Assembly: GCA_963844575.1 (NCBI GenBank)
Contig: CAWJOU010000005.1
Span: forward strand, 1,612,001 to 1,676,000
From: DASZUK01 sp963844575
Lineage (GTDB): Bacteria > Actinomycetota > Acidimicrobiia > Acidimicrobiales > RAAP-2
Reading direction: 5' to 3'
DNA: 64,000 nucleotides
Shown here piece by piece: positions 30,490 through 38,380 of the stretch; within the stretch, counting starts at the first letter, position 1, and every line of letters starts with the position of its first letter. The notes under the pieces were generated by a model, which saw only the letters and a list, made by a program, of their open reading frames with translations, did not search any database and was not told where the DNA came from. Both the position numbers and the translations under genes were made by a program.

Positions 30490-31159
30490 GTGCCCCCAGT
30501 CCAGCTGGCCACCCCGGACGACTTCATCGGGTTCGGCTCGAATCAGGAGCTCGTCCAGAACTCGACACGGTGGACAACGGCGGCCATCACACGGCTGATG
30601 ACCCGCGCCACGACGTCCGTCGAAGCTCGCTGCGACCGACGCCTGGCCCCGTTCACGGGACTCACCGAGTCGTACCGAGCAGAGGGCGTGGCCAACGACT
30701 CGTCGCCTAACGACGACGTTCCGCTCGACCTGCGCAGCGCCCTGGGTCGGGCCCAGTCAATGGCCTTTGGTGCCACGGCGCTCGTCCGGGACTTTCTGGT
30801 TGGCTCAGTACGCGCCGGTCTTCCAAGACCAGTGGTCGTACACACTCGAGCAGATCGTGGTGGTCACCCCGTACGGGGGAGCCCTCACCATTCCGCCGAA
30901 CCAGATCACCGACGGCCCCCAGCCCGACAACGGGCACTTCCGTCTTCCGCTCGGTGAGTTCTGCCCGCCCGGATCGACCGTCCGAATCACCTACTCGGGT
31001 GGCTATACACCGATCCCCGAGGACCTGAACCTGGCGTGCATCCTCCAGGCGACCAAGGTCGTCTTGATCGGCGCTGAGCCCGAACTCCGAAAGACAATGT
31101 CGACTGCGGACCTTGACGAAGAGATCGTCACGCTCCTCGTTCCGTACATCCGGTACTGA
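30490..31159 (+). pseudogene. Head-tail connector gene with frameshift
   Basis: Two frames together make one connector-type protein. 30490 onward (GTG) reads ATPDDFIGFGS, TRATTSVEARCDRRLAPF and LDLRSALGRAQSMAFGATAL; from about 30793 the +1 frame continues WLAQYAPVFQDQWSYTL, YSGGYTPIPEDLNLACILQ to VPYIRY. The junction is at ACTTTCTGG (30791-30799). It may be an indel, an assembly error, or a programmed +1 shift. The protein resembles HK97 gp6-like connectors. Confidence 0.65.
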
Positions 31160-31161
31160 CC

Positions 31162-31683
31162 ATGCCGACCACGGCCCTCACCATCGGGATCGATGAGGTC
31201 GAGGACACCTTCACTCCCTATGTCGACGGGGTGATCGAGCGGGCCGGCGACATGGTGCTGGCGTACGAGGAGATCTACGAGGAGTTCCTCAAGATCGAGG
31301 CTGGTCGGTTCAAGCAGGAGGGCCCCGGCTGGGCTCCCTTGGCCACATCGACCGTGACACAGCGACTGCGGATGGGCATCGGCGGAAGTCACCCGATTCT
31401 CGACCGCTCTGGATCGCTCAAGGCGAGCCTGACGGATCGTGGTCACCCCAACGCCGTGTTCGAGATCGAGGCGGATGGCGTGTTCATGGGGACGTCCGAT
31501 CCCATCGCCGAGTACCACCAGACAGGGACCGACAAGATGCCGTCCCGACCGGTAGTCGACATGACCGAGGCCGACGCGGCGCTGTTCGCCGAGATCATCT
31601 CGGACCATCTCTTCGCCGGCACCACCCGGTTCGTGGCTGCGTTGGGCGCCTCGACCTTTGCGGTCGGTTCTCTCGGGCTATGA
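31162..31683 (+). CDS. Phage virion morphogenesis (tail completion) protein
   Basis: 173 aa from ATG. FKQEGPGWAPLATSTVTQR, PILDRSGSLKASL and EYHQTGTDKMPSRPVV match the Mu gpG / virion morphogenesis family (WxPL, LxxxGxLxxS, YHxxG...MPxRP). Such proteins complete the head-tail joint or tail. Confidence 0.75.
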   Translation: MPTTALTIGIDEVEDTFTPYVDGVIERAGDMVLAYEEIYEEFLKIEAGRFKQEGPGWAPLATSTVTQRLRMGIGGSHPILDRSGSLKASLTDRGHPNAVFEIEADGVFMGTSDPIAEYHQTGTDKMPSRPVVDMTEADAALFAEIISDHLFAGTTRFVAALGASTFAVGSLGL

Positions 31684-32345
31684 CCTGGACACCCCCGCAA
31701 CCAGACAGTCTCGGGGCTCTTGTCGGCGCCGACGACGTCCGCGACGCGGTCAAGGCCACCATCGACAAGTGGTCGGCCTACTACCTCGGAGTCCTTTCGG
31801 GACGGCTCGAGGCAGCCGGTCGCATCGGCAACGCCAAGGGTCTGCCGACAGCACCCCTCCCCACGTTCGGCACTTGGGTCAACGAACCCAACTGGCGCTC
31901 GATCGGCACCGGCCAACCGGCGGCCTTCCTAGTCACCGTCCCGGCGACCGTCGGCTCTCCGGTGGAGCAGGGGACAGGCGAGGTCATGGCGACCTGGCGA
32001 GCCCAGGTGAGCGTGCAGGTGTTCGGCACCACATGGCAGAACGCCGCTGACCTCACCAGCTGGTACGAGAAGGCCGTCCGCTGGTGCATTCTCCAGCACC
32101 GCGGTCTGGGGGACTTCGCCCAGGCGACGAAGTGGATGGGGACGAGCTACTCGGGCAAAGAGCACTCGTCGAGTCGCACCGAGGGTCGAGCCGTCCTGGG
32201 CTTCAACGTCGTCGTCACCGACGCCATCGAGATGTTCCGTGGTCCCAAGACAGTCCCGACGACAGCCGGACCGCCAGCTCCCGATCCGACGGTCGAGACG
32301 GTGATCTTCGACCTCACCCGAGTCCCGGTCACCGACGAGGTTTAG
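31680..32345 (+). CDS. Tail terminator-like protein
   Basis: 221 aa from ATG (ATGA overlap). Position after the completion protein and before the sheath, and an alpha/beta pattern (ATWRAQVSVQVFG, WYEKAVRWCILQHRG, RAVLGFNVVVTDAIEMF) fit a tail-terminator. The C-terminal 40 residues are Pro/Thr rich. Tentative assignment. Confidence 0.5.
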   Translation: MTWTPPQPDSLGALVGADDVRDAVKATIDKWSAYYLGVLSGRLEAAGRIGNAKGLPTAPLPTFGTWVNEPNWRSIGTGQPAAFLVTVPATVGSPVEQGTGEVMATWRAQVSVQVFGTTWQNAADLTSWYEKAVRWCILQHRGLGDFAQATKWMGTSYSGKEHSSSRTEGRAVLGFNVVVTDAIEMFRGPKTVPTTAGPPAPDPTVETVIFDLTRVPVTDEV

Positions 32346-32554
32346 ACAGCCACCTCAACGGAACGCCACATCAGCGGACTGCACGTCATGACGTCGCCGC
32401 AGCGGTGGCACGGCTTCTTCCTGTAGATGGCCAGCATCTCAGGCGGTTCCCTCGGATCGATGTCGATCACCTCGTAGTACATCAACCCGTCCAACTCAGG
32501 ATGCTCGTTAGTGCACCGGAGTAGTAGGTACGGCTGCTCACCAACGGCCCGCAT
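32342..32554 (-). CDS. Antisense small protein in tail operon (moron candidate)
   Basis: 70 aa reading leftward from ATG 32554. YEVIDIDPREPPEML and CHRCGDVMTCSPL give a coding-like, metal-knuckle-like protein. It fills the only sizeable gap between rightward genes (32346-32596). On its own strand TAAAAT (32568-32563) lies 8 nt before the ATG, so the transcript would be nearly leaderless. Independent promoter and reverse orientation are the marks of a moron expressed from the prophage. Confidence 0.55.
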   Translation of the reverse strand: MRAVGEQPYLLLRCTNEHPELDGLMYYEVIDIDPREPPEMLAIYRKKPCHRCGDVMTCSPLMWRSVEVAV

Positions 32555-32562
32555 GCCCCGGA

Positions 32563-32568
32563 ATTTTA
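32563..32568 (-). promoter_or_regulatory. -10 box of the antisense gene
   Basis: TAAAAT on the minus strand, 8 nt before the ATG at 32554. The -35 region is poor (CTCCTA at 17-bp spacing). Confidence 0.4.
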
Positions 32569-32596
32569 CCGCAGGGCGCCCCCTTTAGGAGACCCC

Positions 32597-32785
32597 ATGG
32601 TCCGCAGATCCGGCAAGACGTACTTCGCCGTCGCGCCCTTCCACTACTCCGACGGCGTACTGGCAAAAGGCGAGTCGGCCGTCCTCGATGACTCCACCGC
32701 TGCTCCGGGCATTGCGTCCGGAGCCCTGGTCGAGACCCCAGCACCCAAGTCCGCCGACGACTCACCGTCCGAGCCCGAGGAGTAA
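32597..32785 (+). CDS. Small acidic tail-region protein
   Basis: 62 aa from ATG (TTTAGGAGACCCC upstream). VRRSGKTYFAVAPFHYSDGV then an Asp/Pro/Ser tail. Immediately before the sheath gene. Unknown function. Confidence 0.5.
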   Translation: MVRRSGKTYFAVAPFHYSDGVLAKGESAVLDDSTAAPGIASGALVETPAPKSADDSPSEPEE

Positions 32786-32788
32786 GCG

Positions 32789-34270
32789 ATGGCCACCCCT
32801 GGAACGATCGTCAACGTCGCCACGTCGGCGAACGCCAACAACCCTCCGGCTAGTACGGGCGTGTTCTTCGCCATCGGTCAAACGGCCCGTGGTGCGGTGG
32901 GTGTGGCGACGCCGGTAACAAGCCTCGCTCAATACATCGCCCTCTTCGGCTCCCGTACGGCCAACGGGGCGACGCAGACACTGTACGACGCCCTCGACAT
33001 CTTCTTTCAGGAAGGTGGGTCGCAGGCGTACGTCTCTCGGGTGTCGGGTTCGAGCGCCGTCACGGCGAATCACACCCTCTCGGACCGAGCCGGCTCTCCG
33101 CTGTCCACGCTGAAGATCTCGGCTCTCGGACCTGGAACGTGGGGCAACTCGATCACGGTGGCGATCGCCAACGGGAGCGTGTCCAACACCTTCGTCATCA
33201 CCGTCACCAACGGGTCGATCACCGAGGTGTCGCCGAACCTCTACAACCCGACACAGGCGGTCTCCTGGGCGGCTTCGTACTCGAAGACGATCCGGGTGAC
33301 GAACCTCGGCTCGGTCACCGCAGCGCCGAACAACAACCCGGCCGTCATCTCGGCCACCAGCCTCACGGCCGGCACTGACACAACCAGCCCAGCCGACGCC
33401 ACATGGGTCGCTGCGCTGACTGCCTTCTCGGTGACACTCGGCCCGGGCCAGGTGGCCGCTCCGGCCCGTACCACCGCCACCGTCTGGGAAGCCTTGAGCA
33501 ACCACGCCCAGGCCAACAACCGGTATCCGCTCCTCGACGGACCGAACGTCTCGACAGCGGCCACCATCGTCGCCGACTCGGCCACGGTCCAAGGAACGGT
33601 GACGGATCCTTCGTACGGCTTCATGCTGGCGGGCTGGCCGATCTACTCGGGCCCGGCCACCGGAACGGCCACGCCGCCCTACCCCCGGACGGTCGCCCCG
33701 TCCGCGGCCGTCGCGGCCCTCATGGCCCGATCCGATGCCGTCAGCGCGAATGCCGATGTCGCTGCCGCCGGGAACAATGGGATGCTTCGCAGCGCCATCG
33801 GCGTGAGCCAGACGTACTCGACAGCCAACCGGGGAACGCTGGACGCGGCCGGCATTGGAGTGATCCGCCTCTACCGCGGTCAGGTGCAGCTCTACGGCTA
33901 CACGTCGATGGCCCTCAACATCACATGGTCCGACGTCGGCAACTGCCGCCTGCGGATGCAGATCGTTGACGCGGTCCGACGGATCGGTGACGGGTTCGAG
34001 TTCGCCGACATCGATGCCAAGGGTCATCTCGCCTCGGCATTTGGCGGCCAGATCAGCGCCTTCTTGAACTCGCTCTGGAGCGCCACAGCCCTGTTCGGGA
34101 CAACGCCGGCCGATGCCTTCACGGTCAACGTGGGGCCGTCGGTCAACACCCCCGTCACCGCCCAGGCGCGGGAGCTGATCGCCCAGGTGGCCGTACGGAT
34201 GAGCCCCACGGCCGACCAGGTGACCATCAACGTCACGCGCTATCCGGTGACCGCCTCCCTGCCTAGCTGA
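32789..34270 (+). CDS. Contractile tail sheath protein
   Basis: 493 aa from ATG. N-terminal PGTIVNVATSAN, FFAIGQTARGAVGVAT and LFQEGGSQAYVSRV-type segments, and a C-terminal NITWSDVGNCRLRMQIVDAV, GHLASAFGGQISAFLNSLW and VAVRMSPTADQVTINVTRYPV, are characteristic of phage sheath proteins (LxDyFxqGGxxxyvvRV pattern). Contraction drives the tube through the envelope. This gene fixes the phage as a myovirus. Confidence 0.88.
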   Translation: MATPGTIVNVATSANANNPPASTGVFFAIGQTARGAVGVATPVTSLAQYIALFGSRTANGATQTLYDALDIFFQEGGSQAYVSRVSGSSAVTANHTLSDRAGSPLSTLKISALGPGTWGNSITVAIANGSVSNTFVITVTNGSITEVSPNLYNPTQAVSWAASYSKTIRVTNLGSVTAAPNNNPAVISATSLTAGTDTTSPADATWVAALTAFSVTLGPGQVAAPARTTATVWEALSNHAQANNRYPLLDGPNVSTAATIVADSATVQGTVTDPSYGFMLAGWPIYSGPATGTATPPYPRTVAPSAAVAALMARSDAVSANADVAAAGNNGMLRSAIGVSQTYSTANRGTLDAAGIGVIRLYRGQVQLYGYTSMALNITWSDVGNCRLRMQIVDAVRRIGDGFEFADIDAKGHLASAFGGQISAFLNSLWSATALFGTTPADAFTVNVGPSVNTPVTAQARELIAQVAVRMSPTADQVTINVTRYPVTASLPS

Positions 34271-34303
34271 TCGGTCTCGACCCTCCTCCGAAAGGACTGA
34301 CCC

Positions 34304-34729
34304 ATGACCACCATCCCCATCGGGAGCACCGAGCAGAGCCGGCTCATCACCGTCGTGGTGAACGGGGTGAACCTCGGCGTCTTCCAGAGCTACTCCGGGG
34401 GCGACACCACGGCCAAGGTGACGAAGAGCCGCGAAGGCGGCATGGGCACAGAGGTCCCGTACCCTGGCCTGCCGTCGTACTCGGACATGAAGGTGAGCCG
34501 GGTCAACCAGGCGCAGCGGGACTGGGAACTCGTCCGGTCGCTGAAGCCGATGTCCGGCCGCGTGACGGGTTCGGTCACCATCCAGCCGCTCGACACGACA
34601 GGGAACGCCTATGGCAACAGCCAGACGGCGACGGGTCTGTTCCTCGGGGTGTCGGGGACAAAGGGCACATCGGATAGCGAAGCGCCCTCCAAGTACGACC
34701 TCGACTTCTCGATCACGAGCTGGAGCTGA
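34304..34729 (+). CDS. Tail tube protein
   Basis: 141 aa from ATG (CGAAAGGAC). Beta-rich with LITVVVNGVNLGVFQSYSGG, SREGGMGTEVPYPG and the ending KYDLDFSITSWS. Located directly after the sheath gene and of the length expected for a tube subunit (FII-like fold). Confidence 0.75.
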   Translation: MTTIPIGSTEQSRLITVVVNGVNLGVFQSYSGGDTTAKVTKSREGGMGTEVPYPGLPSYSDMKVSRVNQAQRDWELVRSLKPMSGRVTGSVTIQPLDTTGNAYGNSQTATGLFLGVSGTKGTSDSEAPSKYDLDFSITSWS

Positions 34730-34731
34730 CG

Positions 34732-35286
34732 ATGACCGACGTGGTTGGGAAGACCGACGCCTCCGACGACCCCGACGAGCTTCCGGAACCCACCGGGCCG
34801 ACCTCTCCGCTCGAGCTGCTCTACGGCAAGCGGGAGGAACTCGACCGCCGGCTTCACCTCGACCTGCCCGTAGCCCGGTGGGACGAGCTGTTCCCCGGCC
34901 ATCAGGTATGGGTCCGGTACCGACCCGGAGATCCCGCCGTTCTCACGAGCGCCATCGAGCGTCGGGAGCGGGACCACCAGAAGGCGACCTCCAAGGGCGG
35001 TCCGGGCGACAAGCACAGGATCACCAAGGCCAACGCCGACTTCCTGGTGGCTGCCTGCATGGGGGTCTACGCCCTGCCGGCCGGCGAGGAGCCCCCGGAT
35101 GGGGACCTTCCGACTGACCTGCCGACGTTCGGTTCGCCCGAACTCTCCCAAGCGGTCGGGGCTCCCGACAACGCAGTGGAGACCGTTCGGAAGGTCTACG
35201 CCACGGACGGCGACCTGATGATCGCCGCCAACCAGCTCCTCGAGTGGTCCGGCAAGGCGATCCCCAAGGCCGACAAGGATTTCTAG
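34732..35286 (+). CDS. Tail assembly chaperone, upstream frame
   Basis: 184 aa from ATG. Acidic N-terminus, then VRYRPGDPAVLTSAIERRER and ADFLVAACMGVYAL, C-terminal QLLEWSGKAIPKADKDF. Located between tube and tape measure, where phages encode the G/GT pair. A second frame (35244-35549, -1) overlaps its end, and shift sites are present near CCCCAAG (35262-35268) or GATTTC before the TAG. Confidence 0.7.
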   Translation: MTDVVGKTDASDDPDELPEPTGPTSPLELLYGKREELDRRLHLDLPVARWDELFPGHQVWVRYRPGDPAVLTSAIERRERDHQKATSKGGPGDKHRITKANADFLVAACMGVYALPAGEEPPDGDLPTDLPTFGSPELSQAVGAPDNAVETVRKVYATDGDLMIAANQLLEWSGKAIPKADKDF

Positions 35287-35549
35287 ACGGGCTGGCCGAC
35301 GAGCCCGCAATCGAAACGGCAGCGGTGGCCATGCTGGCCGGCGTCAACGATCCAATCGCCTTCCTGAGCCGCTCGGGGACCGACTGGATGATCCAGGTGG
35401 CCGTGGCCCGCAGGGCTCAGGAACTCCAGGTTGAGCATCGCGTCGACGAGCTCACCTTCCTGGTGAAGAACCTCGGGACGTCGGTCGGCAATCGGGTGGG
35501 CGAGATCGTCAGCAAGGTCGTCGTGGGGGTCCTCAAGGCTCTTCGATAG
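35244..35549 (+). CDS. Tail assembly chaperone, -1 frame extension
   Basis: The coding-like part runs from about 35280 (LDGLADEPAIETAAVAMLAG, then NDPIAFLSRSGTDWMIQVAV and a helical C-terminus) in the -1 frame relative to the gene before it. It has no convincing ribosome binding site of its own, so it is most likely joined to the upstream product by -1 frameshifting to give the GT-type chaperone. Independent translation from GTG 35244 is the alternative. Confidence 0.6.
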   Translation: MVRQGDPQGRQGFLDGLADEPAIETAAVAMLAGVNDPIAFLSRSGTDWMIQVAVARRAQELQVEHRVDELTFLVKNLGTSVGNRVGEIVSKVVVGVLKALR

Positions 35550-35558
35550 GGGTGCTCG

Positions 35559-37670
35559 ATGGGGACCAACTCCGAGTCGAACGTCGGCACGCGCCTCACT
35601 ATCCTCGGCCGAGCGGCCTTCCTCGCCGGCATGCGGGAGGCCACCGCTGCCGTCGCCGACTACAACAAGACGGTCGCGGCCGGCGCCGCAGCTTCGGCTG
35701 AGGCCGCCGCTGGCCAGGACGCCTTCTACGCGGCGGGGTCGAAGTCTCTGGCCCAGTACAAGGCCGAACAGGAAGCGGCTACGGCTGCCCAGTCGGCGTC
35801 CGTGGTTGCACTGGGCAAGCGAGCGACGTTTGCCCTCGGAGCAGCTGCCGTGGCCATCACCTATGAGGGATTGAAGATCCACTCGTCGTTCCAGTCGGCC
35901 ATGACGCGGGTCTCGACCCTGGCTGGTGTCAACCAAGGCCGGCTGGCGGAACTGACCGCGGGAATCAAGGCACTGTCGCCGCAGGTCGATCAGGGGCTCA
36001 CGCCGCTAGCGAATGCCCTCTACCGGATTGCCTCGACGCCAGCTGGCCTGAAGGCCACCAACGCCCAGCTGCTCACGATGACGAAGTACGCCGGGATGTT
36101 GACCACCATCGGCGGTCCCGGAACGACATTGACACAGACGTCCCGGATCATCGGCGGGGCGATGTCGACCGGCATCAAGGGGGCGGGTAGCCCGAAGAAC
36201 ATCGTCTCCCTGGCCGCGGCGACCGTTGGCTCTGGCGACATCAAGATGTCGGACTTCGTCAACTTCATGGGAACCGGCGTCCTTACGTCGGGAAAGCTGA
36301 CCGGCGTCACGATGCCGCAAGTTGCTGCTTTCTTGGCGCTCGCCGGATCCAACCTCCAATCGGGCCAGGTATCGGGCCACGGCCTGGCTCACGGTCTGCA
36401 GCTCATGGCCGCGCCGACCCCGACCGCCCAGAACGCGCTGGGGGCCATCGGGTTGGGCGCCACGACACTCGCTCACGTCATGCGGACCAAGGGGCTCGGG
36501 GCCGCGGTCAAGACGCTGTACGCCCACCTGCAGGCGCCCCTTCGGCACGAAGGGGACCCCAACAGCCCGGGGCTTTCCACAACCCTCACGAAGTACGGCT
36601 TCACGCCGAAGCAGATCGCCCAAGCCCAGTCGGTCGGCATGGGGAAGATGGCCACAGGCAAGACACTGCAGAACCTCCTTCTGACCCGGATGTTCGGCGG
36701 CGCCAAGATGGGCATCCCGCTCGACATGCTGGTCACCGAGTCGAAGAACTACACAGCCACCCTGGCTCGGATGAAGAAGACGGGGGACAACTTCTCGAAG
36801 GCGTGGGGTCAGCAGACCGACACCCTGGCCTTCAAGACGGGGGCGTTCGAGAAGTCCCTCGCCAATCTGGCCGACACCATCGGGACAACCCTGACGCCGG
36901 TCGCCAAGGGCTTCCTGACGGTCGGTACCGCCTTCTTCGGGTTCCTAGGTAGGAACCGGTGGGCTGCGATTGCCTTGGCGACCGTGGTGACGGGCGTGCT
37001 CGGGCCTGCCATCGGGGTCTATCTCAAGGCCAAGTTCGCCGAAGCCGGCGGAGCACTGGCCTCAGTGATCCGCGGGTACGCAAACCTCGTCCGGGCCATT
37101 CTCCAGCGCTTCATCCCGTCACTCCGGGCCGAAGACGCGGCCCTTGCGACCAACGACGCCTCGCTCACTGCCAACGAAGCAGACGTCGTGGCGGATGACG
37201 CGGTCGCTTCACGAGGTGCAGCTGCCCGACTCGGACTCGGAGGAGCAGCCGACGCGGCCGGTGACGCCGGATTCCTCGGTGCGCTGGGCGCTGGGACCGG
37301 CGGTGCGGCGACGCTCGGGACGGTTGGTGCGGTAGCCCTTCCGGTCGCCGCCACGGTGGCCGGCTTGATGTACCTGAACGGCGGCTTCAACAACTCTGGC
37401 AAGACGCCGCAGCTTGGACTCGAAGGGATTCCTCGGAGGGCGATCAGGACCTTCGGTCATCTGAAGCACCTGCCGAAGCACATCTCCTTGCCGAAGGATC
37501 TCGACCAGCTCACATCGTCGAAGTTGGTCACAGAGCTGAGCCGGACCACACCGTCGGCCGCGGCCCAGGTGAAGGCTGCCCTTACCGGGCAGACCTCCGT
37601 GTACATCGATGGCAAGCCGGTGTTCACGGCGGTGCAGAAGCAGGCCAAGAAGAAGGCAGCGCGGAACTGA
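35559..37670 (+). CDS. Tape measure protein
   Basis: 703 aa from ATG (AGGGGTG). N-terminal coiled coil (ATAAVADYNKTVAAGAAASA), then a TP901-type core (FQSAMTRVSTLAGVNQGRL, GLTPLANALYRIASTPAGLK, MTKYAGMLTTIGGPGTTLTQ). Hydrophobic segments lie near 465-490 and 590-620. C-terminal basic tail. It sets tail length; at about 700 aa the tail should be about 100 nm by the usual 1.5 angstrom per residue rule. Confidence 0.85.
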   Translation: MGTNSESNVGTRLTILGRAAFLAGMREATAAVADYNKTVAAGAAASAEAAAGQDAFYAAGSKSLAQYKAEQEAATAAQSASVVALGKRATFALGAAAVAITYEGLKIHSSFQSAMTRVSTLAGVNQGRLAELTAGIKALSPQVDQGLTPLANALYRIASTPAGLKATNAQLLTMTKYAGMLTTIGGPGTTLTQTSRIIGGAMSTGIKGAGSPKNIVSLAAATVGSGDIKMSDFVNFMGTGVLTSGKLTGVTMPQVAAFLALAGSNLQSGQVSGHGLAHGLQLMAAPTPTAQNALGAIGLGATTLAHVMRTKGLGAAVKTLYAHLQAPLRHEGDPNSPGLSTTLTKYGFTPKQIAQAQSVGMGKMATGKTLQNLLLTRMFGGAKMGIPLDMLVTESKNYTATLARMKKTGDNFSKAWGQQTDTLAFKTGAFEKSLANLADTIGTTLTPVAKGFLTVGTAFFGFLGRNRWAAIALATVVTGVLGPAIGVYLKAKFAEAGGALASVIRGYANLVRAILQRFIPSLRAEDAALATNDASLTANEADVVADDAVASRGAAARLGLGGAADAAGDAGFLGALGAGTGGAATLGTVGAVALPVAATVAGLMYLNGGFNNSGKTPQLGLEGIPRRAIRTFGHLKHLPKHISLPKDLDQLTSSKLVTELSRTTPSAAAQVKAALTGQTSVYIDGKPVFTAVQKQAKKKAARN

Positions 37671-38203
37671 TGGGAAGCCTCACCGTCCAAGCGATCGCGC
37701 CGCTCGGCCCTCCGGTCGTGTGTGGACTGATCGGCAACCCCGAGTACGGACGACGGATCGGGACGTCAGCCTCTGCTTCGTCGGGCGGCGGAGGGTGGCA
37801 GACGGTCGACCGCGCTCTGTCCGCTGCGTCCACGGAGTGGTTCGACTACTACCCGCTGGTCATGAGCCTCACGTTGATGCTCACAGGAGGGGTCGGGCTC
37901 AATCCGCAGTCGGTCGAGCCGCAGATCGCCATCCTCGAGGGGTTCGAGCTCCCGGCCCCCGGTTCCCAGCCTCCAGGACCCCCGCAGATTGGCATCGCCG
38001 GTCCGGCGCCCCATACCGACAAGGTCTGGATCTGCAGCAACCTGACCTTTGCCGGCGGCGAGACAGGGGCAATCCGCAACTCTGCCCAGCAACGGACCCA
38101 ACAGAAGCTCACGATCGAGCTAACGGAATACTCGCCCTCGACGACGACCGTGGCCGGGCTTACGCCAGCCCAACAGGCGGCGGCCGCGCAGCAGACGTCA
38201 TGA
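37670..38203 (+). CDS. Baseplate-proximal tail protein
   Basis: 177 aa from ATG (ATGG overlap with the tape measure stop). Conserved-looking STEWFDYYPLVMSLTLMLTG and a Pro-rich centre; C-terminal LTIELTEYSP. It precedes a LysM protein, as do XkdP-type proteins in contractile systems, so a baseplate hub role is likely. Confidence 0.55.
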   Translation: MGSLTVQAIAPLGPPVVCGLIGNPEYGRRIGTSASASSGGGGWQTVDRALSAASTEWFDYYPLVMSLTLMLTGGVGLNPQSVEPQIAILEGFELPAPGSQPPGPPQIGIAGPAPHTDKVWICSNLTFAGGETGAIRNSAQQRTQQKLTIELTEYSPSTTTVAGLTPAQQAAAAQQTS

Positions 38204-38379
38204 GCCCCGCTGCAGCCTCGGGCAAGACCTACACGGTCAAGGCCGGCGACACCCTGGCCGGCATTGCCGCCACGCAGCTTGGCGACGTTCGGCGGTGGAT
38301 CAAGATCGCCACACTGAACGGGATCCGTGACCCGCGGGCCCTCACGGCCGGCCAGGTGCTCAAGCTGCCGGGGTCCTGA
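38200..38379 (+). CDS. LysM-domain tail protein (gpX-like)
   Basis: 59 aa from ATG (ATGA overlap). Nearly the whole protein is one LysM motif: TYTVKAGDTLAGIAATQLGD, then WIKIATLNGI and LTAGQVLKLP. In myoviruses such a protein links tape measure or tube to the hub (P2 gpX, XkdP). Confidence 0.8.
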   Translation: MSPAAASGKTYTVKAGDTLAGIAATQLGDVRRWIKIATLNGIRDPRALTAGQVLKLPGS

Positions 38380-38380
38380 C

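Noticed and set aside
32762..34027. 421-aa leftward frame opposite the tail sheath
   Set aside because: Arg/Gly/Asp-rich shadow with no motif; the sheath frame is clearly the gene.
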